Translations under genes and position numbers: made by a program
Shown here: in pieces, positions 1 through 8,961 of the stretch
Numbering within the stretch: position 1 is the stretch's first letter
Layout: each line of letters opens with the position of its first letter
Assembly (NCBI GenBank): GCA_964643325.1
Contig: CAZXSE010000002.1
Location: forward strand, 62,001-126,000
Length of the DNA stretch: 64,000 nt
DNA from: Fredricksoniimonas sp964643325
Lineage (GTDB): Bacteria > Omnitrophota > Gorgyraeia > Zapsychrales > Fredricksoniimonadaceae
Direction: 5' to 3'
The notes under the pieces: model-generated
The model's input: the letters and a program-made list of their open reading frames with translations, nothing else
Told to the model about the DNA's origin: nothing
The model's database searches: none

Positions 1-1440
1 CACATCATAGATCTTATAGAACTTGGTGCTGACATCCGACCCTGTCCTGAAAATGCCGCGCACGGAATCATCATCCTCGCGGCTGAGCGCCCGGGAATTG
101 TAGGTATGCTCGGTCCCCACGAACGGGCGGAATTCCAGGAAAGACACCTTGAACGGGCGTGACAGCTCATTGTCCGTGTCCGCGCGCAAGGTGTGATTGC
201 CGATATCCGACGGGCTCGCGTTCTTCTGCTCAAGATTGGTAATGACATTCGAACTCTTGACATAGAACCCGGTGTCACCGATCTGCTGGCTGGAGAGCGA
301 AAAGGCCGCTTCCGGCAGGCGCTGCACCCCGGCCTCAAAACGGTTCACGCGGACATCCGCGCGCAGGGACGTCGTCGTGATGGGCGTCGTGTGCGTCAGC
401 AAGGCATACGTCGGCGGGCTCTCGTCCGCGCGGTATTCCTTGGCAAAATAGGTCTTAAGGAACTCGCTGTCCGTGACCTTGTAATACTGGCCGATAAAGG
501 AAGTCGATGGGTCGATCTGGGCCATGTGGCGCCATTCGATGCGGTAGCGCTCACGCTCCCAAACGGGTGTTGTGCTGCTGTCCCATCCCCGGCGGGCATC
601 TGTGTTGCGCTCGTTCATGTAATACGTGCGAACAAGTCCCTTGCCGTAAGGCTCGGCGTTATACTTCACGTCAACGCCCCAGGCAACGCCCTTAAGCTCG
701 CGCAGGTCCAGATGATAGCTCGTCTCAACGCGGTCCGTGACATTGACCCGGTACGTCGTCAAGAGGAACGCACCGAATCCTTTCTTGTACCCCGGCATAA
801 CGCGCACGTGCGGCCGGCCGTCGCCGAGATACTGCGTGTACTTGGGCATGTACATGACCGGCATGCCGCCCACATACATCACGGCATCCCGCGCCACGGC
901 CTTATCCGCAGGATAAACATCCATCCGGCGGGCCTTGATGCGATATTCAGGATCGTCATAATCGCTGGTGGTCAGGTATCCCTCATGCACCACATAATAG
1001 TCCTCACGGACCTTGATGATAGAACGACCCTTGCCGTAGATCGGGTCTGCCATGATCCGGGCATTGGTGAACTCGCCTTTTTTCGTTTCAAAATTATAAA
1101 AGACCTTCTCGGCCCAGACCTTACCTTGATCGGACTCAAGGACAACATTGCCCTCGGCGTGCGCCTCTTTCTTGTCGCGGTAGAATTCCAGCTTGTCGCA
1201 AAAGAGCACGGCGTCATTCTGCTTGAGATAAACATTGCCGCTGGCAACGAACTTGCCCTCTTCCGCCTTGTACTCAATGGAATCGCCATTGAGCTCGACG
1301 GGTTCGGCCTTGCTGGAAGATGCGGCCGGCGCTCCGACGTTCCCGTCCGCAACATCCACCGCCCCTGCGGGCATGGGTGTCATCCACGTCGCGGCGTACA
1401 ATACGCATGCTGTAATGAAGGATCGTTCAGTTCTTGTCAT
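1..1440 (-). CDS. lptD: LPS-assembly outer membrane protein LptD (C-terminus beyond window)
   Basis: LptD is the outer-membrane barrel that inserts lipopolysaccharide into the outer leaflet. The frame is open from an ATG at 1440 to the window edge, giving 480 residues without a stop. Residues 1-26 form a signal peptide ending near PMPAGA. Residues about 47-130 are an LptA/OstA-type jellyroll with repeated GNVYL, EGNVVL and GEFTNARI elements, and the rest reads as the start of the LptD barrel domain (VMPGYKKGFGAFL onward). It overlaps the end of the upstream kinase gene by 14 bases. Its presence argues for a diderm cell that makes LPS. The reading comes from direct translation of the minus strand. 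The family assignment rests on domain pattern. Confidence 0.85.
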   Translation of the reverse strand, partial: MTRTERSFITACVLYAATWMTPMPAGAVDVADGNVGAPAASSSKAEPVELNGDSIEYKAEEGKFVASGNVYLKQNDAVLFCDKLEFYRDKKEAHAEGNVVLESDQGKVWAEKVFYNFETKKGEFTNARIMADPIYGKGRSIIKVREDYYVVHEGYLTTSDYDDPEYRIKARRMDVYPADKAVARDAVMYVGGMPVMYMPKYTQYLGDGRPHVRVMPGYKKGFGAFLLTTYRVNVTDRVETSYHLDLRELKGVAWGVDVKYNAEPYGKGLVRTYYMNERNTDARRGWDSSTTPVWERERYRIEWRHMAQIDPSTSFIGQYYKVTDSEFLKTYFAKEYRADESPPTYALLTHTTPITTTSLRADVRVNRFEAGVQRLPEAAFSLSSQQIGDTGFYVKSSNVITNLEQKNASPSDIGNHTLRADTDNELSRPFKVSFLEFRPFVGTEHTYNSRALSREDDDSVRGIFRTGSDVSTKFYKIYDV

Positions 1441-2359
1441 GACACATGAGGACCTTGGCCCCTATAATGCCGGCGTCGTCGTCCAATTGCGCCTTGATGA
1501 TGCGCGCCATCTCGGCCTGCGTCCGCATGGCGCGCCGGCGAAGCGTCCGGGCGATCGCGGGCTCGAGGAATGCAAAACTGCGGGACACCCCGCCCCCGAT
1601 GACCACAGCCTCGGGGTTCAGGAGATTGACCGGCCCGATGAGCCCGTAGCCCACCTTTTCGCCGGTCATGTCCCAGAATTTCAATGCCTTCTTCTTTCCT
1701 TCAACAGCTTTCTGATAAACCTCTTCCAGCGTGATCGCGGGCTTCTTGAACAGCTTGCCCGCGCTTTTTTGCAATTCCTTGTTACCGACATACCGCTCAA
1801 AACAACCCCACCCGCCGCAGCCGCAATCCGGCCCGTCCTCATTGAGCGGCGCGTGGCCGATCTCGCCCGCCGCAAATCCCGGCCCGCGATAGATAGCATT
1901 GTTGATCACAAGGCCGGCGCCCACGCCCGTCCCGATGGTCATGACGATCACGTTGGCAAACCCCTTGCCCGCGCCATAGCGCCACTCGCCGAGCGTGATC
2001 ATGTTCACGTCATTCTCGAGCTGCACGCGCATGCCCAGCTTCTTTTCCATGAACTTTTGCAGCGGCACATCCTTCCAGCCGACAATATTCGGCAGGACGC
2101 GCACGATACCCCGCTCGACATCCACAAGCCCCGGCAATCCGACGCCCACACCATGGACCATGTCCTTGAGGACACGCTCCTTGCGCAGTAGAGCGCCCAC
2201 CCCTTCGCACAGCGCCCCGGCAAGCCTCTCGGGTGTCGCGGAAAAGTTCTTCGTGGAGAATGAAAGCCGCGCGGCCACGTCGCCCCGGTTATCGACCAGG
2301 CCGAGCTTGACGTTCGTCCCGCCGACATCAATACCAATAGTATATTTCTTCATCATCAT
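1427..2359 (-). CDS. ROK-family sugar kinase (glucokinase-like)
   Basis: This cytoplasmic ATP-dependent sugar kinase most likely phosphorylates glucose or a related hexose. Residues 11-16 (DVGGTN) are the phosphate-binding motif, LENDVN near 114-119 carries the catalytic Asp, and EIGH (166-169) with CGCGGWGCFERY (179-190) forms the ROK zinc-binding signature. The length of 310 residues is normal for the family. The start is ambiguous among three consecutive ATG codons and has no strong ribosome-binding site. ROK proteins can also be repressors, but there is no N-terminal helix-turn-helix here, so a kinase is favoured. Substrate specificity cannot be read from sequence. Pgi is also encoded in this window. 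Confidence 0.85.
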   Translation of the reverse strand: MMMKKYTIGIDVGGTNVKLGLVDNRGDVAARLSFSTKNFSATPERLAGALCEGVGALLRKERVLKDMVHGVGVGLPGLVDVERGIVRVLPNIVGWKDVPLQKFMEKKLGMRVQLENDVNMITLGEWRYGAGKGFANVIVMTIGTGVGAGLVINNAIYRGPGFAAGEIGHAPLNEDGPDCGCGGWGCFERYVGNKELQKSAGKLFKKPAITLEEVYQKAVEGKKKALKFWDMTGEKVGYGLIGPVNLLNPEAVVIGGGVSRSFAFLEPAIARTLRRRAMRTQAEMARIIKAQLDDDAGIIGAKVLMCHDKN

Positions 2360-2407
2360 TATACGATTTTACAGGGCCCTGGCATCAGCCGGTGATTTTG
2401 AGGATGT

Positions 2408-2436
2408 ATTCTACATAAAAGCCGCTGTGAATTCAA
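2408..2436 (-). promoter_or_regulatory. Predicted sigma-70 promoter for the ROK kinase
   Basis: On the minus strand TTGAAT (-35) and TAGAAT (-10) are separated by 17 bases and lie about 50 bases upstream of the kinase start. The same TAGAAT -10 recurs upstream of other genes in this window. Confidence 0.5.
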
Positions 2437-2453
2437 TGAAAGATTCCCGCCCC

Positions 2454-3500
2454 TTATCCTTTGTCAGGCTCCTGGGAGCGGTCGTCATACACACTGAAAC
2501 CGACCACACGGTTGCGACCGGATCTCTTGGCGCGGTACAGGGCCCAGTCCGCCTTGTCCATCAGTTCATCGACCTGCGCCGCGTCATCGGGAAAGGCCGC
2601 CACACCCAGGCTGATCGTGACCGCCAGGGACGCATCATAAGCCTTGATCCTGTGCGCGTGCACGGCCTCCCGGATACGTTCCGCCACAACGAGCGCACCC
2701 GCCTTATCCGTATCAGGAAGGATCACGCAGAACTCCTCGCCGCCGTAACGGCCCGCGATATCGATCTCGCGCACCTGCAGGCTGATGATGCGGGCGGTCT
2801 CTCGAAGAACCATATCCCCGGTCAAGTGGCCGTGCTGGTCATTGACCTTCTTGAAATGGTCCACATCGATCATCAGGATCGCCAGCGGCGCCTTGCGCAG
2901 CCGCGCGCGGCGGAACTCTTCTTCGCAGCGCTCGCCCAGATGCCGGCGCGTGTGCATGCGCGTCAGGCTGTCAGTGATCGCCTTGTCCTCGACCTCGTTG
3001 TACAGGCGGATGCGCCGCAGGGCCAGAGCGAACTGATGCGCCAGGACCGAGAACGTATCCTCGTCAGCGTCGGCAAGCCCCTTGTACGCGATCTCGCCGA
3101 GCACCATTTTCTTGGTGCGCAGCGGAAAGAACTTGTACCCGCGGAACGCCGGGAATTCCTCGATATCCCGGGGGAACCGCTCGACGAGCCGGCAGTCGTC
3201 AAGGACGAGGCGGCGGGCCACGTGCGACTTGAACGCGTCAAAAGCCTCCTGTTCATCAAAGGTGGCGGTGACCTCGCGCGTCAGTTCATACATCTCGAAA
3301 ATACGGTCCGCCTCGTCCTGGAGCTGGCGCTTCTCCTCGGCAAGGGCATCTTTCTGTTCAATGAAATCAAGATAGACGCTTTTCACGCGCATGACATCAT
3401 GGTCGGCCCGCTGTTCAAAATCAAGAACAGCGGCTTTGGCGAAATACGCCACCGCCACGACGAACAGCGATACCAGAACAAGCATCAGGTACAAATGCAT
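2454..3500 (-). CDS. Membrane-anchored diguanylate cyclase (GGDEF)
   Basis: Likely makes cyclic di-GMP from GTP. I place the start at the ATG at 3500 because AAAGGGAAAG lies just upstream and the preceding gene stops at 3517; this gives 348 residues. One membrane helix (about 2-22) is followed by a coiled-coil stretch (about 45-75), a degenerate GAF-like region, and a GGDEF domain from about 170. The active-site motif is GGEEF (253-257), which is catalytically competent in the family. An RxxD product-inhibition site (REID, 244-247) stands at the usual distance before it, so feedback inhibition is expected. It follows another GGDEF gene, and the two are probably co-transcribed. Confidence 0.85.
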   Translation of the reverse strand: MHLYLMLVLVSLFVVAVAYFAKAAVLDFEQRADHDVMRVKSVYLDFIEQKDALAEEKRQLQDEADRIFEMYELTREVTATFDEQEAFDAFKSHVARRLVLDDCRLVERFPRDIEEFPAFRGYKFFPLRTKKMVLGEIAYKGLADADEDTFSVLAHQFALALRRIRLYNEVEDKAITDSLTRMHTRRHLGERCEEEFRRARLRKAPLAILMIDVDHFKKVNDQHGHLTGDMVLRETARIISLQVREIDIAGRYGGEEFCVILPDTDKAGALVVAERIREAVHAHRIKAYDASLAVTISLGVAAFPDDAAQVDELMDKADWALYRAKRSGRNRVVGFSVYDDRSQEPDKG

Positions 3501-3516
3501 GCGGTCTTTCCCTTTT

Positions 3517-4818
3517 TCACGCGACACACACCCGGTTGCGGCCTTTATGCTTTGCCTCATACAAGGCCTTGTCGGCGCGCTGCAACAGGTCCTCTCTGGT
3601 CTTCGCGTCCTGCGGGAACGCGGCCACGCCCGCAGAGATGGTCACCGGCGTCCGTTCACGGCGGAGCACCAGGGCCTCGCCTTCCACGCGTTTAACAAAA
3701 TCCTTCGCGATCGCCGCGGCATCCTCTTTGGAACATTCCGGAAGCACGACACAGAACTCCTCCCCGCCGTAACGGCACAACAAGTTACCGGCCGCGGCAA
3801 AATGCGACTTCATCAGCATGGCCATGTGCTTGAGCACAATGTCCCCCGCGGCGTGCCCGAAGCGATCGTTGTATTGCTTGAAATGGTCAAGGTCCAGCAT
3901 GATGAACGCCACGGGTTTGTCGCGCCTGAGATTGCGGGACAATTCCTCCTGCAGGCGGTCCGTCAGGTAGCGGCGCAGATAAAGACCGGTCAGGCTGTCG
4001 CGAATGGCAAGGTCTTCGACCTTGTCATAAAGCTGGGCATTCTCGAGCGCCACCGCCGCCACATCGCCGATGATGCTGAGGAAGCGCAGGTCCTCTTTAT
4101 GAAAATCATCAGGCGCGGGGCTGTCGAGACGCAGGATCCCGATCGCCTTGTTGTGGACCACGAGCGGCACGCCCAGGACCGAACGGATCGAACGGGCCTC
4201 TTCCTCGTCGTCCGCGCTCTTTTGCAGGTCAAAACGGAAATCGTTGCGGGCATCTTCGAGATAAAGAGGTTGCAGGTGCTTGATGATCCAGCGGTCAAAG
4301 ACATCGCCGTGCTTATTCTTGACGGTCATGGCCCGCCCGTCGCGCTGCGCGGCAGCGACCGCCAATTCACCGGACACCTGATCGACCAGGTACACCATGA
4401 CCGACGCATGCGGATGCTCAAAGAGCTGGCCTGCCTCGCGCACAAGCGTGTGCGCCGAATCCTCGAGGGTCAGGCACAGCCCGAGTTTCTCGACAAGGAC
4501 CTTCAACCGGGAATACGTCTCGATCTTCTTGCGGAACGCCACGATCACCCCCGCCTCTTTGGCCAGTTCCTCTTTAAGGATGTTGGCCTTCTCAAAGAAC
4601 TCCTCGCGCTGAAGTTTCAGGGACGAGCGCTTGATCTTCAGGCGGCGGTAAAAAAGAAAAAGGAGGATGATGTTGACCAGGATGGCCAGCGTCAGGAACG
4701 CGAAGAACCTCGTCTGGTACCGGGTCGCGTAGATAAAGAACCCGATCAGGGGGCCCAGCAGGCTGACAACGAGGAGCGCGTAATACTTAAACGATCGTTG
4801 TTTCAGTTTTGGGGTCAA
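3517..4818 (-). CDS. Membrane GAF-GGDEF diguanylate cyclase
   Basis: Second probable cyclic di-GMP synthase. The best start is a TTG at 4818 with AAGGTG seven bases upstream. It lies inside the end of the ATPase gene and overlaps it by 32 bases. Upstream in-frame codons would only translate the ATPase gene out of frame. The 433-residue product has two membrane helices (about 11-31 and 38-58), a coiled coil, a GAF domain (about 105-265) and a GGDEF domain with GGEEF at 351-355. The RxxD inhibitory site of its neighbour is missing here (AAGN at that place), so the pair may differ in feedback control. The GAF ligand is unknown. Confidence 0.82.
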   Translation of the reverse strand: MTPKLKQRSFKYYALLVVSLLGPLIGFFIYATRYQTRFFAFLTLAILVNIILLFLFYRRLKIKRSSLKLQREEFFEKANILKEELAKEAGVIVAFRKKIETYSRLKVLVEKLGLCLTLEDSAHTLVREAGQLFEHPHASVMVYLVDQVSGELAVAAAQRDGRAMTVKNKHGDVFDRWIIKHLQPLYLEDARNDFRFDLQKSADDEEEARSIRSVLGVPLVVHNKAIGILRLDSPAPDDFHKEDLRFLSIIGDVAAVALENAQLYDKVEDLAIRDSLTGLYLRRYLTDRLQEELSRNLRRDKPVAFIMLDLDHFKQYNDRFGHAAGDIVLKHMAMLMKSHFAAAGNLLCRYGGEEFCVVLPECSKEDAAAIAKDFVKRVEGEALVLRRERTPVTISAGVAAFPQDAKTREDLLQRADKALYEAKHKGRNRVCVA

Positions 4819-5893
4819 AGAAGTGCACCTTGCGCATGTCGAAGACAACTTCCATGTCGCGATTGACCTCGGGGCGGTTATGCGCCCCGACGCGCGCGAT
4901 GAAATTGTTCTTCCCGGAGTTAAGGTACAGATAAACATCCGAACCTAACGGTTCGACCACTTCACAGATGGCGCGCACGGTATTCTCCGCCGACGCCGCT
5001 GGAAAGAACAGCTTGTCGTAAATATCCTCGCTGCGCACGCCGCAGACGACTTCTTGGCCGGCATACGGAGCGATCCTCGCCGCCATCTCATCCACCAGCC
5101 TAACGCAGAACTTTCCCTCGTCAAAATAGTATTTCCGGTCCCGCCTGAGGATGGTGCCGCGCATGAGGTTGATCGGCGGCGTCCCGATAAAGCTGGCCAC
5201 GAACCTGTTCACCGGCTTGTCGTAGATCTCCATCGGGGCCGCGCATTGATGCATGCGGCCGTCGCGCAGGACCACGATCCGATCGCCCATGGTCATGGCC
5301 TCGGTCTGGTCGTGCGTCACATAAACGAACGTTGTCTGCAGGCGCGTGCGCAGCTTGTGGATCTCGGTGCGCATGGTGACCCGCATCTTGGCGTCAATAT
5401 TCGAAAGGGGCTCGTCAAAAAGAAAGACCGCGGGCTTGCGCACGATCGCGCGGCCCAGCGCCACGCGCTGGCATTCCCCGCCGGAAAGCTGATGCGGGCG
5501 ACGGTCCAGGCACTTGCGGATATTAAGGATGTCGGCCGCCTCGTGAACGCGCTTCACGATCTCGGGCCGGGGATAATGGCGCAGCTTCAGGCCGAAAGCC
5601 ATGTTATCGAAAGCCGTCATATGGGGATACAAGGCGTAATTCTGAAAGACCATCGCGATATTGCGGTCTTTGGCAGGAACATCGTTGACGCAGCGGTCGC
5701 CGATCCAAACCTTGCCGCCGGAAATATCCTCGAGCCCCGCGATCATGCGCAGGGTCGTTGATTTGCCGCAACCCGAAGGCCCGACCAGGACAACGAACTC
5801 CTTATCGCGGATCTCAAGGTCCAGGCTGTCCACGGCTTTCACCGCGCTGCCAGGATAAATCTTGCTCAACGCCTCAAGTCTGATGCCGGCCAT
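4787..5893 (-). CDS. ABC transporter ATPase, MalK/UgpC/MsmX type
   Basis: ATP-hydrolysing subunit of a carbohydrate importer (CUT1 type), acting at the inner face of the membrane. Walker A GPSGCGKS lies at 38-45, the signature LSGGE at 136-140 (followed by C rather than the common Q), Walker B VFLFDE at 156-161 and the switch His at 194. The C-terminal third is the regulatory OB/TOBE domain typical of MalK and UgpC. No permease or binding-protein gene lies nearby, so it may serve several importers, as MsmX does in Bacillus. That role is inference. GGAAG before the ATG at 5893 supports the start. Confidence 0.85.
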   Translation of the reverse strand: MAGIRLEALSKIYPGSAVKAVDSLDLEIRDKEFVVLVGPSGCGKSTTLRMIAGLEDISGGKVWIGDRCVNDVPAKDRNIAMVFQNYALYPHMTAFDNMAFGLKLRHYPRPEIVKRVHEAADILNIRKCLDRRPHQLSGGECQRVALGRAIVRKPAVFLFDEPLSNIDAKMRVTMRTEIHKLRTRLQTTFVYVTHDQTEAMTMGDRIVVLRDGRMHQCAAPMEIYDKPVNRFVASFIGTPPINLMRGTILRRDRKYYFDEGKFCVRLVDEMAARIAPYAGQEVVCGVRSEDIYDKLFFPAASAENTVRAICEVVEPLGSDVYLYLNSGKNNFIARVGAHNRPEVNRDMEVVFDMRKVHFFDPKTETTIV

Positions 5894-5918
5894 AGATTTC
5901 TTCCGGTGTATGCCGAAC

Positions 5919-6785
5919 CTAGCCCCGCGCCTGGCGCCTCGAGGGTTTTGCGTAATCCAGGATCCTGGCCAGGGTCGCTTTCATATCCTTACGCGCCACG
6001 ATCATATCCAAAAGCCCGTGCGCCATCATGAACTCGGAGGTCTGGAACCCCTTGGGCAGCTTCTGCCGCACGGTCTGCTCGACAACGCGCGGACCCGCAA
6101 AACCCAACAGCGCCTTGGGTTCGGCCATGATGATATCGCCCACGCCGGCGAACGACGCCATGATCCCGCCCATGGTCGGATTGGTCAACACAGAAATATA
6201 CACCTGCCCGGCCTTGCCGTGACGCGACAGCGCGGCACAGGTCTTGGCCATCTGCATGAGCGAGATGCATCCCTCGTACATGCGCGCCCCGCCGCCAGAA
6301 CCGGAAATGATAATAACAGGAAGTTTCTTCTCGGTCGCGTACTCGACCGCGCGCGTCACCTTCTCGCCCACGACCGAGCCCATGGACCCCATGATGAACT
6401 GCGAGTCGGTCACCGCGATGACCACAGGCCTGCCGTCGATCTTGCCGGTCCCTGTGATCGCCGCATCCTTCAGACCGGTCAATTTCTGGTCGGCCGCGAG
6501 TTTGTCCTTGTACGTCTTAACGCCCTTGAACTCCAGCGGGTCAACGGAAAGCATGTCCGCGTCCATCTCGACGAAGGTTCCCTCGTCCACCAGAAGTTCG
6601 ATGCGCCGGCGCGCGGTCAGCGTCATGTGATAACCGCATTTCAAGCACACATTCTGGTTGGCATCCACTTCCTTGGTATAGGACGGCTGCTGACAATCCG
6701 GACATTTCATCCAGACGCCGTCAGGGATAGTCTTCTTCTTGGGCATCCTGACGAACGTGTTATTGCTTTTACCGAATAAACTCAT
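5919..6785 (-). CDS. accD: Acetyl-CoA carboxylase carboxyltransferase subunit beta
   Basis: Forms the carboxyltransferase of acetyl-CoA carboxylase with AccA, moving the carboxyl group from biotin to acetyl-CoA for fatty-acid synthesis. The N-terminal zinc ribbon has cysteines at 28, 31, 47 and 50. The crotonase-fold body contains the GSGGGARMYEG oxyanion and CoA-binding loop. At 288 residues it is full length. AAGGAG precedes the ATG. The enzyme needs biotin, and most of a biotin operon lies at the other end of this window. accA is not seen here. Confidence 0.95.
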   Translation of the reverse strand: MSLFGKSNNTFVRMPKKKTIPDGVWMKCPDCQQPSYTKEVDANQNVCLKCGYHMTLTARRRIELLVDEGTFVEMDADMLSVDPLEFKGVKTYKDKLAADQKLTGLKDAAITGTGKIDGRPVVIAVTDSQFIMGSMGSVVGEKVTRAVEYATEKKLPVIIISGSGGGARMYEGCISLMQMAKTCAALSRHGKAGQVYISVLTNPTMGGIMASFAGVGDIIMAEPKALLGFAGPRVVEQTVRQKLPKGFQTSEFMMAHGLLDMIVARKDMKATLARILDYAKPSRRQARG

Positions 6786-6803
6786 GCCGGCTCCTTAAAA
6801 AGA

Positions 6804-8069
6804 TCATTCAAGCCCGTGAAGCGCGACCCCCGAAAGGGCCTTCGGATAGAAATATGTCGTCTTCGGCGGCATTTTCTCGCCGTTGAGCGCGATCGCGCGC
6901 AGCTGCTCGATGCGCACCGGGTTCAAAAAGAACGCGGCCCCGGCGCGGCCCTCGTCAACGGCGCTGAAACACTCGTCCATCTCCTTGTTGCAATAAACGA
7001 TATCCTCAGACTTGATATCAAGCCTGTCGAGCACAAAAGCCTTGAGGATCAACGAGTCCAGCGAGCGGTACTCTTTGGAGCCTTCTTTGATGAACGCGTC
7101 GATCTGGCTCTTGTTCTTCAGGCGCAACAGCTGAATGCCTTTTTTCGTGTAAAGGCCGAAGGCATGCTCATTACGCCCCGCCTGCGCGAGCGTGACCGCC
7201 AGGTCGTCGCGCTTCTTGATGCTGTCGATGCGAAAGATCTCCTCGAGAAAGCTGATATCCTGCGGAAAATTCCTGAAAATACGGTGGATGGGGAATATCT
7301 GGAGTTCTTTGGAATCAATATTGGTGAAATACGTCATCACGTAATTCCACGGCTCATCCCCCGTGGCGCCGGGCGTGCGCGCCAGCATCATCTCGCGGTA
7401 ACGCTTGGCCACTTCATAACGGTGATGCCCGTCCGCGATAAAAAGGTTCTGCCCCTCAAAGGTCGCCGTGATCTCCGCGATCAGGGCCGGATCATCAAGG
7501 CGCCAGCAGATATTGCGCGTACCGTCATCCTCGACAACATCCACGAACGGCTGCGTCGGGGCGACCTTACGCTGAAAAATGCTCTCGACCTTCTTCTGGC
7601 GGTCGGAAAAACAGACAAAGATCGGGCTGCACGCGGCCTTAAGAGCGCTCCAGAGCTTGAAACGGTCCTCTTTAGCGCCGGCATGGGTCTTCTCATGCGG
7701 GAATATCTTGGCCTTCCCGTCATCGATCTTCATCACGGCCAAAAAGCCCATGCGGCTGTGGCGCTGGCCCATGATCTTGTATTCCTGCTTAGTGTAATAA
7801 ATGCAAGGCTTTTCATCCCTGACCAGAATGCCGTCCTTAAGCCATGCCTGGAATGTTGCGCCTGCCTGCGCGTAACGGGCATCATCGTCGGCATGCTTGG
7901 CATCCGCTTTCGCCAGCATCACATGGATATAATTATAAGGGCTGCGCTTTTTCAGGACGATCTCGTGTTCCGGTGAGATCACATCATAAGGCGGGCACAC
8001 CAGCTTGTTCATGTCGCCGGCCTTGGCAGGGTTATAGACAATACCGTTAAAGGGCTTGATCAATGACAT
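6804..8069 (-). CDS. DUF1015 family protein
   Basis: Conserved cytoplasmic protein of unknown biochemical function, recognised by the N-terminal pattern IKPFNGIVYNP, the CPPYDVIS motif and a central DGHHRYEVAKRYR motif typical of DUF1015. The ATG at 8069 gives the canonical N-terminus. A GTG nine bases upstream, closer to the AGGAAAG ribosome-binding site, is an alternative. The gene lies just upstream of accD with 18 bases between them, so the two may be co-transcribed. Members sit near central metabolic genes in many anaerobes, but no reaction has been established that I can cite. Confidence 0.85.
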   Translation of the reverse strand: MSLIKPFNGIVYNPAKAGDMNKLVCPPYDVISPEHEIVLKKRSPYNYIHVMLAKADAKHADDDARYAQAGATFQAWLKDGILVRDEKPCIYYTKQEYKIMGQRHSRMGFLAVMKIDDGKAKIFPHEKTHAGAKEDRFKLWSALKAACSPIFVCFSDRQKKVESIFQRKVAPTQPFVDVVEDDGTRNICWRLDDPALIAEITATFEGQNLFIADGHHRYEVAKRYREMMLARTPGATGDEPWNYVMTYFTNIDSKELQIFPIHRIFRNFPQDISFLEEIFRIDSIKKRDDLAVTLAQAGRNEHAFGLYTKKGIQLLRLKNKSQIDAFIKEGSKEYRSLDSLILKAFVLDRLDIKSEDIVYCNKEMDECFSAVDEGRAGAAFFLNPVRIEQLRAIALNGEKMPPKTTYFYPKALSGVALHGLE

Positions 8070-8121
8070 GGGACGCACACTCTTTCCTGATTAAGTATTA
8101 ATAGGAAGAAAACATCACATA

Positions 8122-8149
8122 AGTATACAAAAAAACGCGGATTTGACAA
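8122..8149 (-). promoter_or_regulatory. Predicted promoter for the DUF1015-accD unit
   Basis: Minus-strand TTGTCA and TATACT separated by 16 bases, ending about 50 bases before the DUF1015 start. It is the only promoter-like pair in the 91-base gap after otsB. Confidence 0.55.
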
Positions 8150-8169
8150 GGAAGGATTTAAGAGCCGTA

Positions 8170-8961
8170 CTAAGAATTCCTGAGATACAAGATCATCTCT
8201 AATAACATCCTCACATCCTCTACTCCATTAAGAAAGTACTGCGCCTTCGACCGCTTGGAGGGGGTGCCTACCCTCACTGTCAATCCGCGCTTGCGCACTA
8301 CTTTGAAGGCCGCTTCATCAGTCTGGTCATCACCAATAAAGACCGGCAAAAATCTCTTTTTTCCCCACAGCCGCAACAGCCGCGCCACCACCCGTCCTTT
8401 ATCCATTGCCCCTGGCGGCATGATCTCGATAACCTTCTTTCCAGACAATACAACAACCTTTCCCTGACGAACGGCCTCATCACAGGCATCACGTACGACT
8501 TGTTTTATCTTCTTTCCCGAACCCGGCAAGGCTTTACGATAATGAATGGCACAGGAAAACGGCTTCTGCTCGAATAAAACGCCCGCAACATCCTGCAATT
8601 TATCCTTCAACCGGCGCCTCAAACCGTGCATTTCATGAAAATACCGTCTGGGAACGCACTTGGAAGGCAGGCCTTCCATGCGAAATTCGATCCCATGGCT
8701 ACCTGCCAGTACCAGGCCCGGAACAGGGACCATTTTTCGCAGATCATTTAACGCTCTTCCTGAAATGACCGCGACCTTGACATGCTTGAGCTTCAGCAAA
8801 GCCTTTAATATTTCTCGTGTCGCATGGGGCAGCGTCGCCTCTGCAGGCGTCGGGGCGATCGCTGACAATGTTCCATCATAGTCCAGAAATACGGCCAGCG
8901 GCCGAAGTCGCAACCGCTTTTGCCAGTCATCAAGATCAAGCAGGATGTTTTTCATGGCCAT
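8170..8961 (-). CDS. otsB: Trehalose-6-phosphate phosphatase
   Basis: HAD-superfamily phosphatase that dephosphorylates trehalose 6-phosphate to trehalose. HAD motif I is DYDGTL (27-32, nucleophile Asp27). SGRAL supplies the SGR element and FIGDDQTDEAAF the acidic motif IV. GSHGIE is the characteristic OtsB cap signature. Length (263) is usual. It overlaps the synthase gene by 26 bases, so synthase and phosphatase are expected to be translationally linked. The start could be either of two ATG codons six bases apart, and neither has a strong ribosome-binding site. Confidence 0.93.
   Translation of the reverse strand: MAMKNILLDLDDWQKRLRLRPLAVFLDYDGTLSAIAPTPAEATLPHATREILKALLKLKHVKVAVISGRALNDLRKMVPVPGLVLAGSHGIEFRMEGLPSKCVPRRYFHEMHGLRRRLKDKLQDVAGVLFEQKPFSCAIHYRKALPGSGKKIKQVVRDACDEAVRQGKVVVLSGKKVIEIMPPGAMDKGRVVARLLRLWGKKRFLPVFIGDDQTDEAAFKVVRKRGLTVRVGTPSKRSKAQYFLNGVEDVRMLLEMILYLRNS

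Noticed and set aside
193..1449. Long plus-strand open frame opposite lptD
   Set aside because: It mirrors the third positions of the lptD frame in GC-rich DNA, has no ribosome-binding site and no family pattern. The minus-strand reading has a signal peptide and the LptA/LptD motifs.
1995..3695. 566-codon plus-strand open frame across the ROK and GGDEF genes
   Set aside because: It spans two well-supported opposite genes and their promoter. Its translation is basic and low in complexity, as expected for an antisense shadow.
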